Positions 55,771 to 64,000 of a DNA stretch of 64,000 nt are shown here, one piece after another. Positions within the stretch are counted from its first letter, which is position 1; each line of letters begins with the position of its first letter. Under the pieces are notes generated by a model. It had not been told where the DNA came from and did no database searches. It saw only the letters and a list, made by a program, of their open reading frames with translations. Both the position numbers and the translations under genes were made by a program. The stretch comes from Methylosinus sp. H3A (GTDB taxonomy: Bacteria; Pseudomonadota; Alphaproteobacteria; Rhizobiales; Beijerinckiaceae): NCBI RefSeq assembly GCF_015709455.1, contig NZ_JADNQW010000005.1:868001-932000 (forward strand). Reading direction: 5' to 3'.

Positions 55771-57629
55771 CCGCCTCCGTCGACTGACGCCGACACATCG
55801 GCGCCCATTCGCGCCTTCACCTCATCCCTTATCGGCTCCAGCTCCTCTTCGGTGAACGTCTCCTTATCGAGCAACCGCTTCGCCGTCTCCTCGTGAATGC
55901 TCGCGCATTCCTTCAAAATCCGCGTCGCGCGCAAGAAGGCTTCCTCCACCAGATCGCGCACAGCGCGGTCGATGCGCGCGCTCGTCTCCTCGCTCGCCTG
56001 CGAGCGCTGGCCGAGATCGCCGATGTCGAGATAGCGCGGCCGCTCGGCGATATAGGAGGCCTGCCCGACAGCGGGCTCCATGCCGTAGCGCGTCGCCATG
56101 GAGCGGGCCATTTCGGTCGCGCGTTGCAGATCGTCGGCGGCGCCGGTCGTCGCCTCGTGGAACACATTCATCTCCGCCGCGCGGCCGCCGAGCAGAACCG
56201 TCATGCGATTCATCAGCTCGGTGCGCGTCATCAGATAGCGGTCCTCGATCGGCATTTGCATCGTATAGCCGAGCGCGCCCATGCCGCGCGGAATGATCGA
56301 GACCTTCTTGATCGGGTCCATATCCGGCAGCGCCATGGCGACGATCGCATGGCCCATCTCGTGATAGGCGACGATGCGCCGCTCGCGCGGATGCAGCAGG
56401 CGATTGCGCTTCTCCGGCCCCGCGATCACACGCTCGATCGCGGAAGTGAAATCGTCCGGCGTCACCGAGGCCGCGCGCCGGCGCGTCGCCAATGTCGCCG
56501 CCTCATTGACGAGATTGGCGAGATCGGCGCCGGTGAAGCCCGGAGTCATGGCGGCAATCTCGGTGGGGTCGACATCGGCGCCGAGCTTGATCTTTTTCAA
56601 ATGCACTTTCAGTATCGCGGCGCGGCCGATCTTGTCCGGCCGATCGACCGAAATCTGTCGGTCGAAGCGGCCGGCGCGCAGCAGCGCCGGATCGAGCACC
56701 TCGGGCCGATTGGTGGCGGCGAGCAGCACGACGCCGGAGGAGGGATCGAAACCGTCCAATTCCGCGAGCAATTGATTGAGCGTCTGCTCCTTCTCGTCAT
56801 GGCCGCCCGAAAGGCCCGAGATTCCGCGCGCGCGGCCGAGCGCGTCCAGCTCGTCGATGAAGATGATGCAAGGCGCCGAGGCGCGCGCCTGCGCGAAGAG
56901 ATCGCGCACCCGCGCGGCGCCGACGCCGACGAACATTTCCACGAATTCCGAACCGGTGATGGAGAAGAAGGGCACGCCCGCCTCGCCCGCCACCGCGCGG
57001 GCGAGCAAAGTCTTGCCGGTGCCGGGCGGACCGACCAACAATATGCCTTTGGGAATGCGCGCGCCGAGGCGCCCATAGGTCTTCGGGTCTTTGAGAAAAG
57101 CGACGATCTCCTGCAATTCCTCCTTCGCCTCGTCGACGCCGGCGACATCGGCGAAGCCGACCTTCACATCCGTCTCGACGAAGATTTTGGCGCGGCTCTG
57201 GCCGATCTGCATGACCGAGCCCAAGCCCTGCGTCATGCGGCGCGACAGAAAGCTCCAGACGAGGAAGAACAGCGCGATCGGCAAGACCCAGGAGAGCAGC
57301 GTCGAGACAAAGGTGTTTTCGACGATTCCGGAATATTTGACCTTGGCCGCCTCGAGCTCGGCGGCGACATCGGTCGGCACGCGCACGGCGACGAGTTGCT
57401 TGCGCCCATCCGACATGGGCTCCTTCAGCGTGGCGCGTAGGATGTCGCTCCCGACCTCCACCGAAGCGATCTTGCTGTCGCGCAAGAGGGACTGGAACTC
57501 GCTATAGGGAACGACCTCGGTCTGCCGGTAGACCGTCCACATCTGCTGCAGGACGAGGACGCCGACGAGGGCCAGAAGAAAATAAGCGATATTGAAAGAC
57601 CAGGCCTTGTCTTTCGTCGGCTTCTCCAT
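55740..57629 (-). CDS. ftsH: ATP-dependent zinc metalloprotease FtsH (paralogue)
   Basis: 629 residues from ATG 57629 (GAGG upstream). Membrane helix 1 (about 12-30), periplasmic FtsH extracellular domain (about 32-105), helix 2 (110-130), AAA domain with Walker [12 protein letters not shown], Walker [12 protein letters not shown], second region of homology [20 protein letters not shown], and peptidase zinc motif [12 protein letters not shown] (HExxH). It lacks the long glutamine-rich tail of the main alphaproteobacterial FtsH and sits alone, so it is probably a second copy. Convergent with higA. Confidence 0.9.
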   Translation of the reverse strand: MEKPTKDKAWSFNIAYFLLALVGVLVLQQMWTVYRQTEVVPYSEFQSLLRDSKIASVEVGSDILRATLKEPMSDGRKQLVAVRVPTDVAAELEAAKVKYSGIVENTFVSTLLSWVLPIALFFLVWSFLSRRMTQGLGSVMQIGQSRAKIFVETDVKVGFADVAGVDEAKEELQEIVAFLKDPKTYGRLGARIPKGILLVGPPGTGKTLLARAVAGEAGVPFFSITGSEFVEMFVGVGAARVRDLFAQARASAPCIIFIDELDALGRARGISGLSGGHDEKEQTLNQLLAELDGFDPSSGVVLLAATNRPEVLDPALLRAGRFDRQISVDRPDKIGRAAILKVHLKKIKLGADVDPTEIAAMTPGFTGADLANLVNEAATLATRRRAASVTPDDFTSAIERVIAGPEKRNRLLHPRERRIVAYHEMGHAIVAMALPDMDPIKKVSIIPRGMGALGYTMQMPIEDRYLMTRTELMNRMTVLLGGRAAEMNVFHEATTGAADDLQRATEMARSMATRYGMEPAVGQASYIAERPRYLDIGDLGQRSQASEETSARIDRAVRDLVEEAFLRATRILKECASIHEETAKRLLDKETFTEEELEPIRDEVKARMGADVSASVDGGGQAARVGRPE

Positions 57630-57734
57630 GGCGGGCCTCGTCGTCGCGGGGTCATGCGCCGACGCTTGCGCGCCGCAGCCGTTCACATATAGGCGCCGCC
57701 GCGAGCTTATCCACTCCGAGAATAGGCCGAGACC

Positions 57735-59960
57735 TCAGGCCAGCCGGCTGCGCGCCGCCGCCTCCAGAAAATCCTCGAGCGCGCGAATATAGTCCATATC
57801 CTCGAAGGCTCTGTGCTTGTTCGCGGCGACGAAGCCGGCGAGCGACGCGCGCGCGGCGCGGTCGCGCCCCAAGCGCACGGCGATCTCGACATAATGGTCC
57901 AAGGAGGAGGCGATCGTCTCCTCGCAGCCGATGCGGCGCAGAATCGCGGCCGTATGGCGCCCGCGCATGAAGTCGCCCGGCAGCGTCACAATGGGGCGGT
58001 CGGCGCCGAGCAGATCGAGCGTCGAACGGCCGCCCGACCAGCCGGGCGTGTCGAGAATGACATCGGAGGCGGCGGCGGCCGCGATGAACAGCTCCTGCGG
58101 CATTTGCGGCAGGATGACGCAATGATCCTCGGCGGAAAGCCCCGCCGCGGCGAAGGCCCGCTCCAGCCGCGCGCGAAACGCCCCCGTCACGTCTTCGCTC
58201 TTGGCGAAGGCGATGAAGAGGAATTTGCAGGGCCCGAGCATGGCGGCGATGCGCGGGAAGACGACATCGTAGCAGGGCAGATATTTGTAGAGCGCCTGTC
58301 CCGAGAAGAAAATCGGGACATTGGGCTCGGCTCCGAAAAGCGTGCGATCGAGCGGCTGCAGCTGAAGCGTCTCCGCCGTGTAATGCAGGCCGAGATTGGG
58401 CATGGGCGCCAGCCGTTCCGTATAGAAGCGCGCGGCGCCCTCGGGCTCCATCAGCTCGCTCGACAAGAAAAAGTCGATCGTCGGCATTCCGCTCGTCTCC
58501 GGCTGGCCCCAGGCCATGCATTGCGTCGGAGCGAGGCGCTGCGCCGCCAGCCAGCCGGACACCGGGTCCATGCCGATCTCGGGATAGAGCAGCACATGCG
58601 GAGCCGCGGCGACGATGGCCTCGCGCCAGCCCTCCGGCGTCGAAGGCTCGAGCGGAAAATGCTCGCAATATTGCGCGGCGCGAAGTGTGTCGGCGTCCTG
58701 CGTCTTGCCCGTATGGAAGCCGGTCACCTCGAAGCGCGCGCGATCGAGCCGCGCGATCCAACTCTCGAGAAAGAGGCGGAAGACCGTGTGGCGGCAGAAG
58801 AAGCCGCTCACTATGCCGATTCTTATGCGCTCGCCGGCCGCCGGCGGCGGCGCCAGCGGGACGGCGGGGCGCGTCTGCGCCAGAACGCGGCAGGCGAATT
58901 CGCCGTAGCGCGTCTGCAATTGCCGATCGTCCTCGCCCTGATAGGGCAGGAAGAAGGGCTGCGTCGCGCCCACCGCCGGCGCGAGCGCCGCCGCGATTTC
59001 CGCATCCTGCGAAGAATCGGCGAGATTTTCGAGCGCTCGCTCATAGCGCGCGCGGCGGAGAGCGATCTCCTCCTGCGTGTCATAGAGGATGGGCAGCTCC
59101 GCCATGCAGAGCGCGATGCGCGCGCCGCCGTGCCGCGGATCGGCCGCGATCGCCGCGAGATGACGGGCGACGGCGTCATCCGTGCGACCCCTGATATGCA
59201 ACAGGCAGCCGAGATTGTAATGCGCGTCGGCGCGATTTGGCTCCAGCGTGAGCGCGCTCTCATAGCAGACGATCGCCTCGGAATGACGGCCGAGCTCCTG
59301 GAGCACAACGGCGAGATTGTTCCAATAGGCGGCGCTGCCCGGGGCGAGTCGCACCGCAATGGTGAGGCGCGCGGCGGCGTCGCTCCAGCGTCCGCGGCGC
59401 ATCAGCCAACGGCCGAAATTGGCTTGCGCCTCGACGAGCCGCGGCTCGAGTTCGATAGCGCGCAGAAAGGCCGCCTCGGCCTGCGCGGCGGGCCCGATCT
59501 CGGCCAGCGCATTGGCGAGATTGTACCAGATTTCCGGCCGATCCGGCGCGCATTCGGCGGCCTTGCCGTAATGCGCGGCCGCTTCCGCGCTGCGGCCGAG
59601 CTCCGTCAGCGCGATCGCCAGATTGCAATGGAGCTCGCCGGAGCCGGGGCGCAGGGCCACAGCGGCGCGATAGTCATGCACCGCCTCGTCGAGGCGCCCG
59701 AGCGCGCGAAACGCGAGCGCTCGGCTGTTGTGATGAATCGCCTGTCCCGGCGCGATCGACATCGCCTCGCCGATCAATTCGAGACCTGTCTGCGGCGCGC
59801 CGCGCTCGACCTCGAGCAGGCCGAGCAGATGCAGGCTGTCGGCGTGCCGTGGGCAGGATGCGAGAACGCCGCGATAGAGCGCGGCCGCTTCGTCGATCGC
59901 GCCCGCCTCATGGCGTGCGCGCGCCTCTCGAAAGGCGGAGTCCGGCGTAACATCGGTCAT
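57735..59960 (-). CDS. TPR protein with O-GlcNAc-transferase-like domain (SPINDLY-type)
   Basis: About 741 residues from ATG 59960. TPR repeats cover about 5-300 (for example HYNLGCLLHIRGRTDDAVAR). The C-terminal half (about 370-740) matches Glyco_transf_41: IGIVSGFFCRHTVFRLFLES, QCMAWGQPETSGMPTIDFFL, VPIFFSGQALYKYLPCYDVV, DVILDTPGWSGGRSTLDLLG and RGRHTAAILRRIGCEETIAS. Bacterial members glycosylate proteins (O-GlcNAc or O-fucose type); the acceptor is not known here and no flagellin or adhesin gene is near. The ribosome-binding site is weak. Confidence 0.85.
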   Translation of the reverse strand: MTDVTPDSAFREARARHEAGAIDEAAALYRGVLASCPRHADSLHLLGLLEVERGAPQTGLELIGEAMSIAPGQAIHHNSRALAFRALGRLDEAVHDYRAAVALRPGSGELHCNLAIALTELGRSAEAAAHYGKAAECAPDRPEIWYNLANALAEIGPAAQAEAAFLRAIELEPRLVEAQANFGRWLMRRGRWSDAAARLTIAVRLAPGSAAYWNNLAVVLQELGRHSEAIVCYESALTLEPNRADAHYNLGCLLHIRGRTDDAVARHLAAIAADPRHGGARIALCMAELPILYDTQEEIALRRARYERALENLADSSQDAEIAAALAPAVGATQPFFLPYQGEDDRQLQTRYGEFACRVLAQTRPAVPLAPPPAAGERIRIGIVSGFFCRHTVFRLFLESWIARLDRARFEVTGFHTGKTQDADTLRAAQYCEHFPLEPSTPEGWREAIVAAAPHVLLYPEIGMDPVSGWLAAQRLAPTQCMAWGQPETSGMPTIDFFLSSELMEPEGAARFYTERLAPMPNLGLHYTAETLQLQPLDRTLFGAEPNVPIFFSGQALYKYLPCYDVVFPRIAAMLGPCKFLFIAFAKSEDVTGAFRARLERAFAAAGLSAEDHCVILPQMPQELFIAAAAASDVILDTPGWSGGRSTLDLLGADRPIVTLPGDFMRGRHTAAILRRIGCEETIASSLDHYVEIAVRLGRDRAARASLAGFVAANKHRAFEDMDYIRALEDFLEAAARSRLA

Positions 59961-60225
59961 GCGTCGCGAATGGTCCCGCGTCGGCCGCGCCCGAATCGGG
60001 CCGGGTCGTCGACTGTGCTCTATCTCGGACCCAGATATTGCGCCAGCTTGTTCGCCGTGTTTCTGAATAGCGAACGAATGCGCCATCCTCTTCGGCCGCC
60101 GCCGCGCTACATGTCGTGATGACGGCGTGCGGACGGGGACGCTATTGGTCGCCGCGCGACGCTGTCGAACGCAAGCCTCGGTTGGCGGTTCGCCGGCGGC
60201 GCTCGCCGTGAGAGTGTGAGGTCCG

Positions 60226-60819
60226 ATGGGCGCGCTCGAGCCGAATGCGACGCCGCGCTGGGAATGGCGCATCTTCGGCGCCGATCTCGCGGCGCTGGAG
60301 GCGAAGCTCGGCTCGCCGACGAGCCTGCCGCGCCGCAGCGACGAAATCTATCTGCTCAACGCGCTGACCCCGCATTCGGCGAAGATTCGCGACGAGGCGC
60401 TCGAGGTGAAGCGCCTGCTGCGCGTCGACGACGGCCTCGAATTATGGGCGCCGGCCTTTCGCTCGGCTTTCCCGCTGTCGGCGGAACGCCTCGCCGCGGC
60501 CGCAGCGGCCTTGGCGTTGCCGCTGATTTATCTCGGTCACGCCAGTTACGACGAGGCGCGCTTTCTCGAGGAGATCGTCGCGCCCTGCCCCGCCCTGCGC
60601 GCAGTGGCGGTGCGAAAGTCGCGTCTGCGCTTTTCCTTTCACGATTGCGCGGCGGAATTCGTGCGACTGCAGATCGGCGCCGCGCCGATGGAGAGCGTCG
60701 CGCTGGAGAGCGAGGACGAGCGCCGCCTCACGCAGGCGCTGCGCGCGCTCGACGCCGATCCGCGGCTCAATGTGAATTTTCCCAAAGGCGTCGAACGCGC
60801 CGCCGCGCTGGCGAGCTGA
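60226..60819 (+). CDS. CYTH-like (triphosphate tunnel) protein, divergent
   Basis: 197 residues. Starts with WEWRIFGADLAALEAKL in place of the ExExK motif, then RRSDEIYLLN, RDEALEVKRLLRVDDGLELW and VAVRKSRLRFSFHDCAAEFV, which follow the strand pattern of CYTH proteins. The next gene, 16 bp away, is a regular CYTH protein, which supports the reading. Catalytic ability is doubtful because the metal-binding glutamates are altered. GAGGTCCG precedes ATG 60226. Confidence 0.6.
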   Translation: MGALEPNATPRWEWRIFGADLAALEAKLGSPTSLPRRSDEIYLLNALTPHSAKIRDEALEVKRLLRVDDGLELWAPAFRSAFPLSAERLAAAAAALALPLIYLGHASYDEARFLEEIVAPCPALRAVAVRKSRLRFSFHDCAAEFVRLQIGAAPMESVALESEDERRLTQALRALDADPRLNVNFPKGVERAAALAS

Positions 60820-60835
60820 TATCGAGGAGGATGGA

Positions 60836-61309
60836 ATGGGCGTGGAGATCGAGCGGAAGTTTCTGGTGACGCGCGAGCTGTGGCGGCCGCGCAACGATGG
60901 CGTGGCCTTTCGCCAGGGCTATCTCTCGCGCGTCGAGGATCGCGTGGTGCGCGTTCGCATCGCCGGCGGCGCCGCCTTTCTGACGATCAAGGGGCGCACA
61001 TCCAACGTCACCCGCTCCGAATTCGAATATCCCATTCCCGTCGAGGATGCAGAGACCATGCTCGACCGCCTATGCGAGCGCCCGCTCATCGAAAAGACGC
61101 GCTATGAGGAGGTGTGCGGCGGCCATATTTGGACCGTCGACGTGTTCCAGGGCGAGAATGACGGGCTCATCATCGCCGAGATCGAGCTCTCCTCGGAAGA
61201 GGAGCCTTTCGACCGCCCCGGCTGGCTCGGCCGCGAAGTCTCCGGCGATCCCCGCTATTTCAACTCCGAATTGTCGAAGCGGCCGTTCGGCTATTGGGAT
61301 GCGCCGTAG
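60836..61309 (+). CDS. CYTH-domain protein (inorganic triphosphatase-like)
   Basis: 157 residues beginning GVEIERKFLVT, the ExExK signature, then RQGYLSRVEDRVVRVRIAGG, AFLTIKGRT, SEFEYPIPVEDAE, TRYEEVCGGHIWTVDVFQGE and IIAEIELSSEEEPF. The alternating charged residues build the tunnel for triphosphate plus two metals. Members are inorganic triphosphatases or, less often, adenylate cyclases (class IV); length and motifs favour triphosphatase. GAGGAGG precedes ATG 60836. Confidence 0.9.
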   Translation: MGVEIERKFLVTRELWRPRNDGVAFRQGYLSRVEDRVVRVRIAGGAAFLTIKGRTSNVTRSEFEYPIPVEDAETMLDRLCERPLIEKTRYEEVCGGHIWTVDVFQGENDGLIIAEIELSSEEEPFDRPGWLGREVSGDPRYFNSELSKRPFGYWDAP

Positions 61310-61315
61310 AGGGGC

Positions 61316-61364
61316 TGCGATATTATCGCTTGCCGACCTGAGCGTTTAGAGCGATATTATCGCT
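61316..61364. promoter_or_regulatory. Two operator palindromes for the RelE/Xre module
   Basis: GCGATATTATCGC occurs at 61317-61329 and 61351-61363, each a palindrome around a central T, 34 bp apart. The second is AGCGATA-T-TATCGCT and abuts the toxin frame. Likely binding sites of the downstream XRE antitoxin. Confidence 0.7.
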
Positions 61365-61367
61365 CTC

Positions 61368-61610
61368 ATAAAGCTGATCATCCTCACGCACAAGGCCGCC
61401 AAGGAATTGGATGGCCTTCCCGAGGATGCGAGAACAGCCGTAACCGAAGCTCTGGCGATCTATGCGACGACTGGACTCGGCGACGTGAAGAATCTCGCGG
61501 GCCGCGACGGCTTTCGCATGCGTGTCGGGCGGTATCGCGACGATGACGGAGCGACGATCCTCGCCATCCATATCGGCAAGCGTGAGACGGCGACTTACCG
61601 GAGAAATTGA
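61368..61610 (+). CDS. RelE-like toxin with non-canonical start
   Basis: 81 codons if started at ATA 61368. It reads IKLIILTHKAAKELDGLPED, then GLGDVKNLAGRDGFRMRVGR and ILAIHIGKRETATYRRN, a complete RelE fold. There is an in-frame stop at 61347-61349 and no ATG, GTG or TTG before the conserved N-terminus; ATA sits exactly where the expected Met would be. The first ATG (61407) would remove the first strand and helix. So the toxin is either silenced by an ATG-to-ATA change or uses ATA/CTG. An XRE antitoxin follows. Confidence 0.7.
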   Translation: MKLIILTHKAAKELDGLPEDARTAVTEALAIYATTGLGDVKNLAGRDGFRMRVGRYRDDDGATILAIHIGKRETATYRRN

Positions 61611-61615
61611 CGTCC

Positions 61616-62005
61616 ATGCCGAAAATTCAAATCATCACCACGCCGGCGGGCGAGGAGCTGGTCGTCATTCCCCGCGCCGATTATGACGCCCTCGTCGCCG
61701 CCGCGGCCGAGGCGGAAGAAGATGCGGCGGAAATTGCGATCTATGACGAACGCAAGGCGGAGCTCGCGGCCAGGCGCGACGAGCGCCTTCCTCCAGAGGT
61801 GAGCGCCGCTCTATTGCGCGGCGATAGTCTTTTGAAGGCGCTGCGCAATTGGCGCGACATGACGCAGCTGCAACTCGCGCATGGCGCCAATCTCGGACAG
61901 GGCTACGTCAGCGATCTCGAATCCGGCCGCCGCAAGGGAACGCCGGAAACGCTCGCTCTCATCGCCGAGGCGCTGCAAGTCGATCCCGCATGGCTCACGT
62001 CCTGA
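61616..62005 (+). CDS. XRE-family antitoxin
   Basis: 129 residues from ATG 61616 (GGAGAAATT upstream; TTG 61607 is an alternative). The N-terminal IQIITTPAGEELVVIPRADY resembles Phd-like or PHD-type linker regions of RelB/HigA fusions; the C-terminal HTH is about 75-129 (RNWRDMTQLQLAHGANLGQG, YVSDLESGRRKGTPETLALI). The N-terminal half probably binds the toxin and the HTH the palindromes at 61316-61364. Confidence 0.87.
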   Translation: MPKIQIITTPAGEELVVIPRADYDALVAAAAEAEEDAAEIAIYDERKAELAARRDERLPPEVSAALLRGDSLLKALRNWRDMTQLQLAHGANLGQGYVSDLESGRRKGTPETLALIAEALQVDPAWLTS

Positions 62006-62047
62006 GGCTCGGCGCTCCGTCTTCGACAAAGCCCCCGGAAATCGGCT

Positions 62048-62130
62048 AAAGGTCGCTGTCCCTAAAGCGTTTCCAGCCGAAGCGGCCGCCGGTTCTGCGT
62101 TGGAAGCGCGTCGAAACAAAAGCATAGAGT
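62048..62130. repeat. Rhizobial-type intergenic repeat
   Basis: AAAGCGTTTCCAGCCGAAGC, then GCCGGTTCTGCGTTGGAAGC and CGTCGAAACAAAAGCATAGAG, the layout of the abundant AGAGC...CCGGTT...AAACAA repeats of Bradyrhizobium-like genomes. It is directly followed by the hairpin at 62125-62166. Confidence 0.6.
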
Positions 62131-62166
62131 CTTTTCATGTTTTCCTTGAAACATGAAAAGACTCTA
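62125..62166. terminator. 18-bp perfect hairpin before the ribonuclease D-like gene
   Basis: TAGAGTCTTTTCATGTTT and its complement around a 6-base loop (TCCTTG). AT-rich compared with its surroundings. It could end transcription of the toxin/antitoxin operon or lie in the leader of the exonuclease gene, 21 bp before its ATG. Confidence 0.65.
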
Positions 62167-62187
62167 GAGAAAGCGAATCACACCCCC

Positions 62188-62802
62188 ATGACCATCCGCG
62201 TGCATTCGGGCGATCTGCCGGACGGCGCCGATCTCGGCCCTGTCGTCGCCATCGATACGGAAACGCTCGGCCTCAATCCGCATCGCGACCGGCTCTGCCT
62301 CGTCCAGCTCTCTGGCGGGAACGGCGACGCCGATCTCGTTCGCATCGCGCCCGGGCAGACGCAGGCGCCCAATCTCACGCGCCTGCTCGCCGATCCGAAA
62401 GTGCTGAAGCTGTTCCATTTCGCGCGCTTCGACATCGCCATTCTGGCCAAGACCTTCGGCGTGATGGCGGAGCCCGTCTATTGCACCAAGATCGCCTCCA
62501 AGCTCATCCGCACCTATACCGACCGCCATGGGCTCAAGGATCTCGTGCGCGAATTGCTCGCCGTGGAAATCTCCAAGCAGCAGCAATCCTCGGACTGGGG
62601 CGCGGCGACGCTTTCGGACGCGCAGCTCGCCTATGCGGCCTCGGACGTGCTCTATCTCCATGCGCTGCGAGAGAAGCTCGACGTCATGCTGGCCCGCGAG
62701 GGCCGCGCCGATCTCGCCGCCCGCTGCTTCGACTTTCTGCCGACGCGCGCCCGGCTCGATCTCGCGGGCTGGCCGGAGACCGATATTTTCTCGCATGAAT
62801 GA
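62188..62802 (+). CDS. Ribonuclease D-like 3'-5' exonuclease
   Basis: 204 residues from ATG 62188. DEDD exonuclease fold only, no HRDC domains, so shorter than true RNase D. Exo I VVAIDTETLGLNPHRDRLCL, Exo II KLFHFARFDIAIL, Exo III LAYAASDVLYLHALREKL (DEDDy type). Precedes lptC and lptA, a frequent alphaproteobacterial order. The open frame extends to 62137 inside the hairpin, an unlikely start. Confidence 0.9.
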   Translation: MTIRVHSGDLPDGADLGPVVAIDTETLGLNPHRDRLCLVQLSGGNGDADLVRIAPGQTQAPNLTRLLADPKVLKLFHFARFDIAILAKTFGVMAEPVYCTKIASKLIRTYTDRHGLKDLVRELLAVEISKQQQSSDWGAATLSDAQLAYAASDVLYLHALREKLDVMLAREGRADLAARCFDFLPTRARLDLAGWPETDIFSHE

Positions 62803-62874
62803 CGCCTCGAATTCGCCATGCGGCCGGCGTTATCTCGCGGGCGTTTTCGCGCAGGGATGGCGAGCAGGAATTGA

Positions 62875-63570
62875 ATGAACGACGCCTCGCCGCCGACCGA
62901 TAGACGCGACCGGCTCGCCTCCTTCATCGCGCCGCGTCGCGACGCCATTCCGCAGGCGCGGCGCCATTCCCAGCGCGTCGCCCGGCTGAGGCGCTGGCTG
63001 CTGTGGGGCAGCGGCTCCATTCTCGCCGCCGTGGCCGTCGGCGTCGGCTTCCATTCGCTGCGCTTTCTGCCGGCCGATCTGCGCTTCGCGCGCATCGCCA
63101 CGCAGGGCACGCGCATCACCATTGAGAGCCCCAAGCTCGTCGGCTATCGCAAGGACGGCCGCCCCTATGAGCTGCGCGCCCGCACCGGCATACAGGATAT
63201 CGCCAAGCCCGATGTGTTCGAGCTTGAGCAGCTCGAGGTGCATATCCAGAGCGACAACGAATCCAATGTCGTGCTGACTGCGGAAAAAGGCCTCTATGAC
63301 GCCAAGAAGGACCGCGCCCACCTCTCCGGCGGCGCCCGCCTCTTCGACGGCAAGCGCTACGACTTGCGCACCGACGCCGCCGTGATCGATTTTCGCGGCA
63401 ATCTCGTCACCTCGGACCAGGCTGTCAAGCTGACGCTGGACAGATCGATCGTGACGGCGCAATCGGTCGAATTCTCGCAGAACGAGCGGCGCGCGACTTT
63501 TTCCGGCGCGGTGCATACGACGCTGCCCGGCGACGACGAGGATGGCGCGGCGGAAGGATCGTCTCCATGA
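62875..63570 (+). CDS. lptC: LPS export protein LptC
   Basis: 231 residues. Single N-terminal membrane helix (about 40-60, WLLWGSGSILAAVAVGVGF) anchoring a periplasmic beta-jellyroll (IESPKLVGYRKDGRPYELRA, VLTAEKGLYDAKKDRAHLSG, NLVTSDQAVKL). Part of the LptB2FGC-A bridge that moves LPS to the outer membrane. Its stop overlaps lptA by four bases. Confidence 0.9.
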   Translation: MNDASPPTDRRDRLASFIAPRRDAIPQARRHSQRVARLRRWLLWGSGSILAAVAVGVGFHSLRFLPADLRFARIATQGTRITIESPKLVGYRKDGRPYELRARTGIQDIAKPDVFELEQLEVHIQSDNESNVVLTAEKGLYDAKKDRAHLSGGARLFDGKRYDLRTDAAVIDFRGNLVTSDQAVKLTLDRSIVTAQSVEFSQNERRATFSGAVHTTLPGDDEDGAAEGSSP

Positions 63571-64000
63571 AAAGCTTTCATATCCTGAAAATCTTTCATT
63601 TCCTGCCCCTCGCAATGGCCGCGCTTCTGGCCGCGGCGCCGCTCGCCGCCAAAGGGCGCTCCGGCGGCATACTCCCCGGCTCCAGCGCCAAGGATCCGGT
63701 CGACATAGACGCCGGCAAGCTCGATTATTTCGACAAGGAGCAAAAGCTCGTCTATTCCGGCGGCGTCGTCGTGGTGAACGGCCCCTCGACGCTGAAGGCC
63801 TCGCGCCTCATCCTCTTCCTGGACAAGGCGCAGCAGGGCCAAGAGAGCGGCGGCAGCGACCGCGTCCGTCACATAGACGCCGAGGGGCCGGTGACGCTCG
63901 TCTCCAAGGATCAGATCGGGTCCGGCGACAAAGGCAGCTACGACCGCGGCGAGAACAAGGTCTATCTCATCGGCAATGTGACCTTGAGCCAGGGCGACAA
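63567..64000 (+). CDS. lptA: LPS transport protein LptA (3' part outside window)
   Basis: First 144 codons. Signal peptide (HFLPLAMAALLAAAPLAAKG), then the OstA/LptA jellyroll start: DPVDIDAGKLDYFDKEQKLV, YSGGVVVVNGPSTLKASRLI, HIDAEGPVTLVSKDQ, ENKVYLIGNVTLSQGD. Periplasmic bridge protein for LPS. ATG overlaps the lptC stop (ATGA). Confidence 0.92.
   Translation, partial: MKSFHILKIFHFLPLAMAALLAAAPLAAKGRSGGILPGSSAKDPVDIDAGKLDYFDKEQKLVYSGGVVVVNGPSTLKASRLILFLDKAQQGQESGGSDRVRHIDAEGPVTLVSKDQIGSGDKGSYDRGENKVYLIGNVTLSQGD

Noticed and set aside
57813..60119. 768-codon plus-strand open frame
   Set aside because: Antisense to the TPR/O-GlcNAc-transferase-like gene, with Arg/Ala-rich composition and no motif.

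Overview
The window is GC-rich chromosomal DNA, most likely from an alphaproteobacterial (Hyphomicrobiales) type II methanotroph of the Methylosinus/Methylocystis kind. The main clues are a cytosolic copper-storage protein of the Csp3 type with 18 cysteines, a MoxY/MoxX-like two-component pair, the alphaproteobacterial cell-cycle proteins ChpT and CtrA, DUF5330 and DUF1491 proteins, and dispersed palindromic repeats like those of rhizobial relatives. The genus is inferred from gene content only. I see no plasmid, prophage, CRISPR, rRNA or tRNA signal.

Region by region. 1-3120: a truncated RND-efflux outer-membrane lipoprotein gene divergent from a TetR regulator with twin operators, then csp3, a DUF3008 gene and an EamA transporter. 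3255-7532: amino-sugar and peptidoglycan recycling (GH3 hexosaminidase, nagA, SIS-type deaminase, murQ). 7621-13546: a ModE-type regulator followed by a substrate-binding protein, a di-haem cytochrome and a TonB-dependent receptor, with a ModE-like palindrome lying on the first start codon. 13646-19904: chpT, cheA, cheW, cheY, cheR and convergent ctrA. 20514-25412: rpmH-rnpA-yidC-yihA, argB and a HAD phosphatase. 25430-31400: a MazE-like protein without toxin, then a cysteine-motif exported protein, a second TonB receptor and a PepSY protein, followed by a mosaic intergenic stretch and a pentapeptide-repeat protein. 31633-38517: dapD, a GIY-YIG nuclease bounded by palindromic repeats, class I lysK, an alpha/beta hydrolase and a NitT/TauT-type ABC transporter. 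38722-46984: sufE, a frameshifted DivJ-like kinase, queC, a second PleC/PdhS-like kinase, a UDG-family protein and a P-loop protein. 47122-53625: a DsbA-like protein, MoxX/MoxY-like pair, pyrG and secG. 53994-64000: leuB, a higBA module, an FtsH paralogue, a TPR O-GlcNAc-transferase-like protein, two CYTH-type proteins, a RelE/Xre module whose toxin lacks a standard start codon, a ribonuclease D-like exonuclease, lptC and the start of lptA.

Most operons are tightly coupled through 4-base ATGA or GTGA overlaps: nagB-II/nagA, SBP/di-haem protein, cheA/cheW/cheY, rnpA/yidC, moxY/moxX, the ABC genes and lptC/lptA. At least five families of dispersed palindromic repeats occupy intergenic space. 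Several supply stop codons or C-terminal tails to genes, and one family sits as a large inverted repeat between convergent genes. The most promising leads are the ModE-linked SBP/cytochrome/TonB operon with an apparently leaderless promoter, the repeat-bounded GIY-YIG nuclease, the toxin gene starting at ATA, and the split cell-cycle kinase.
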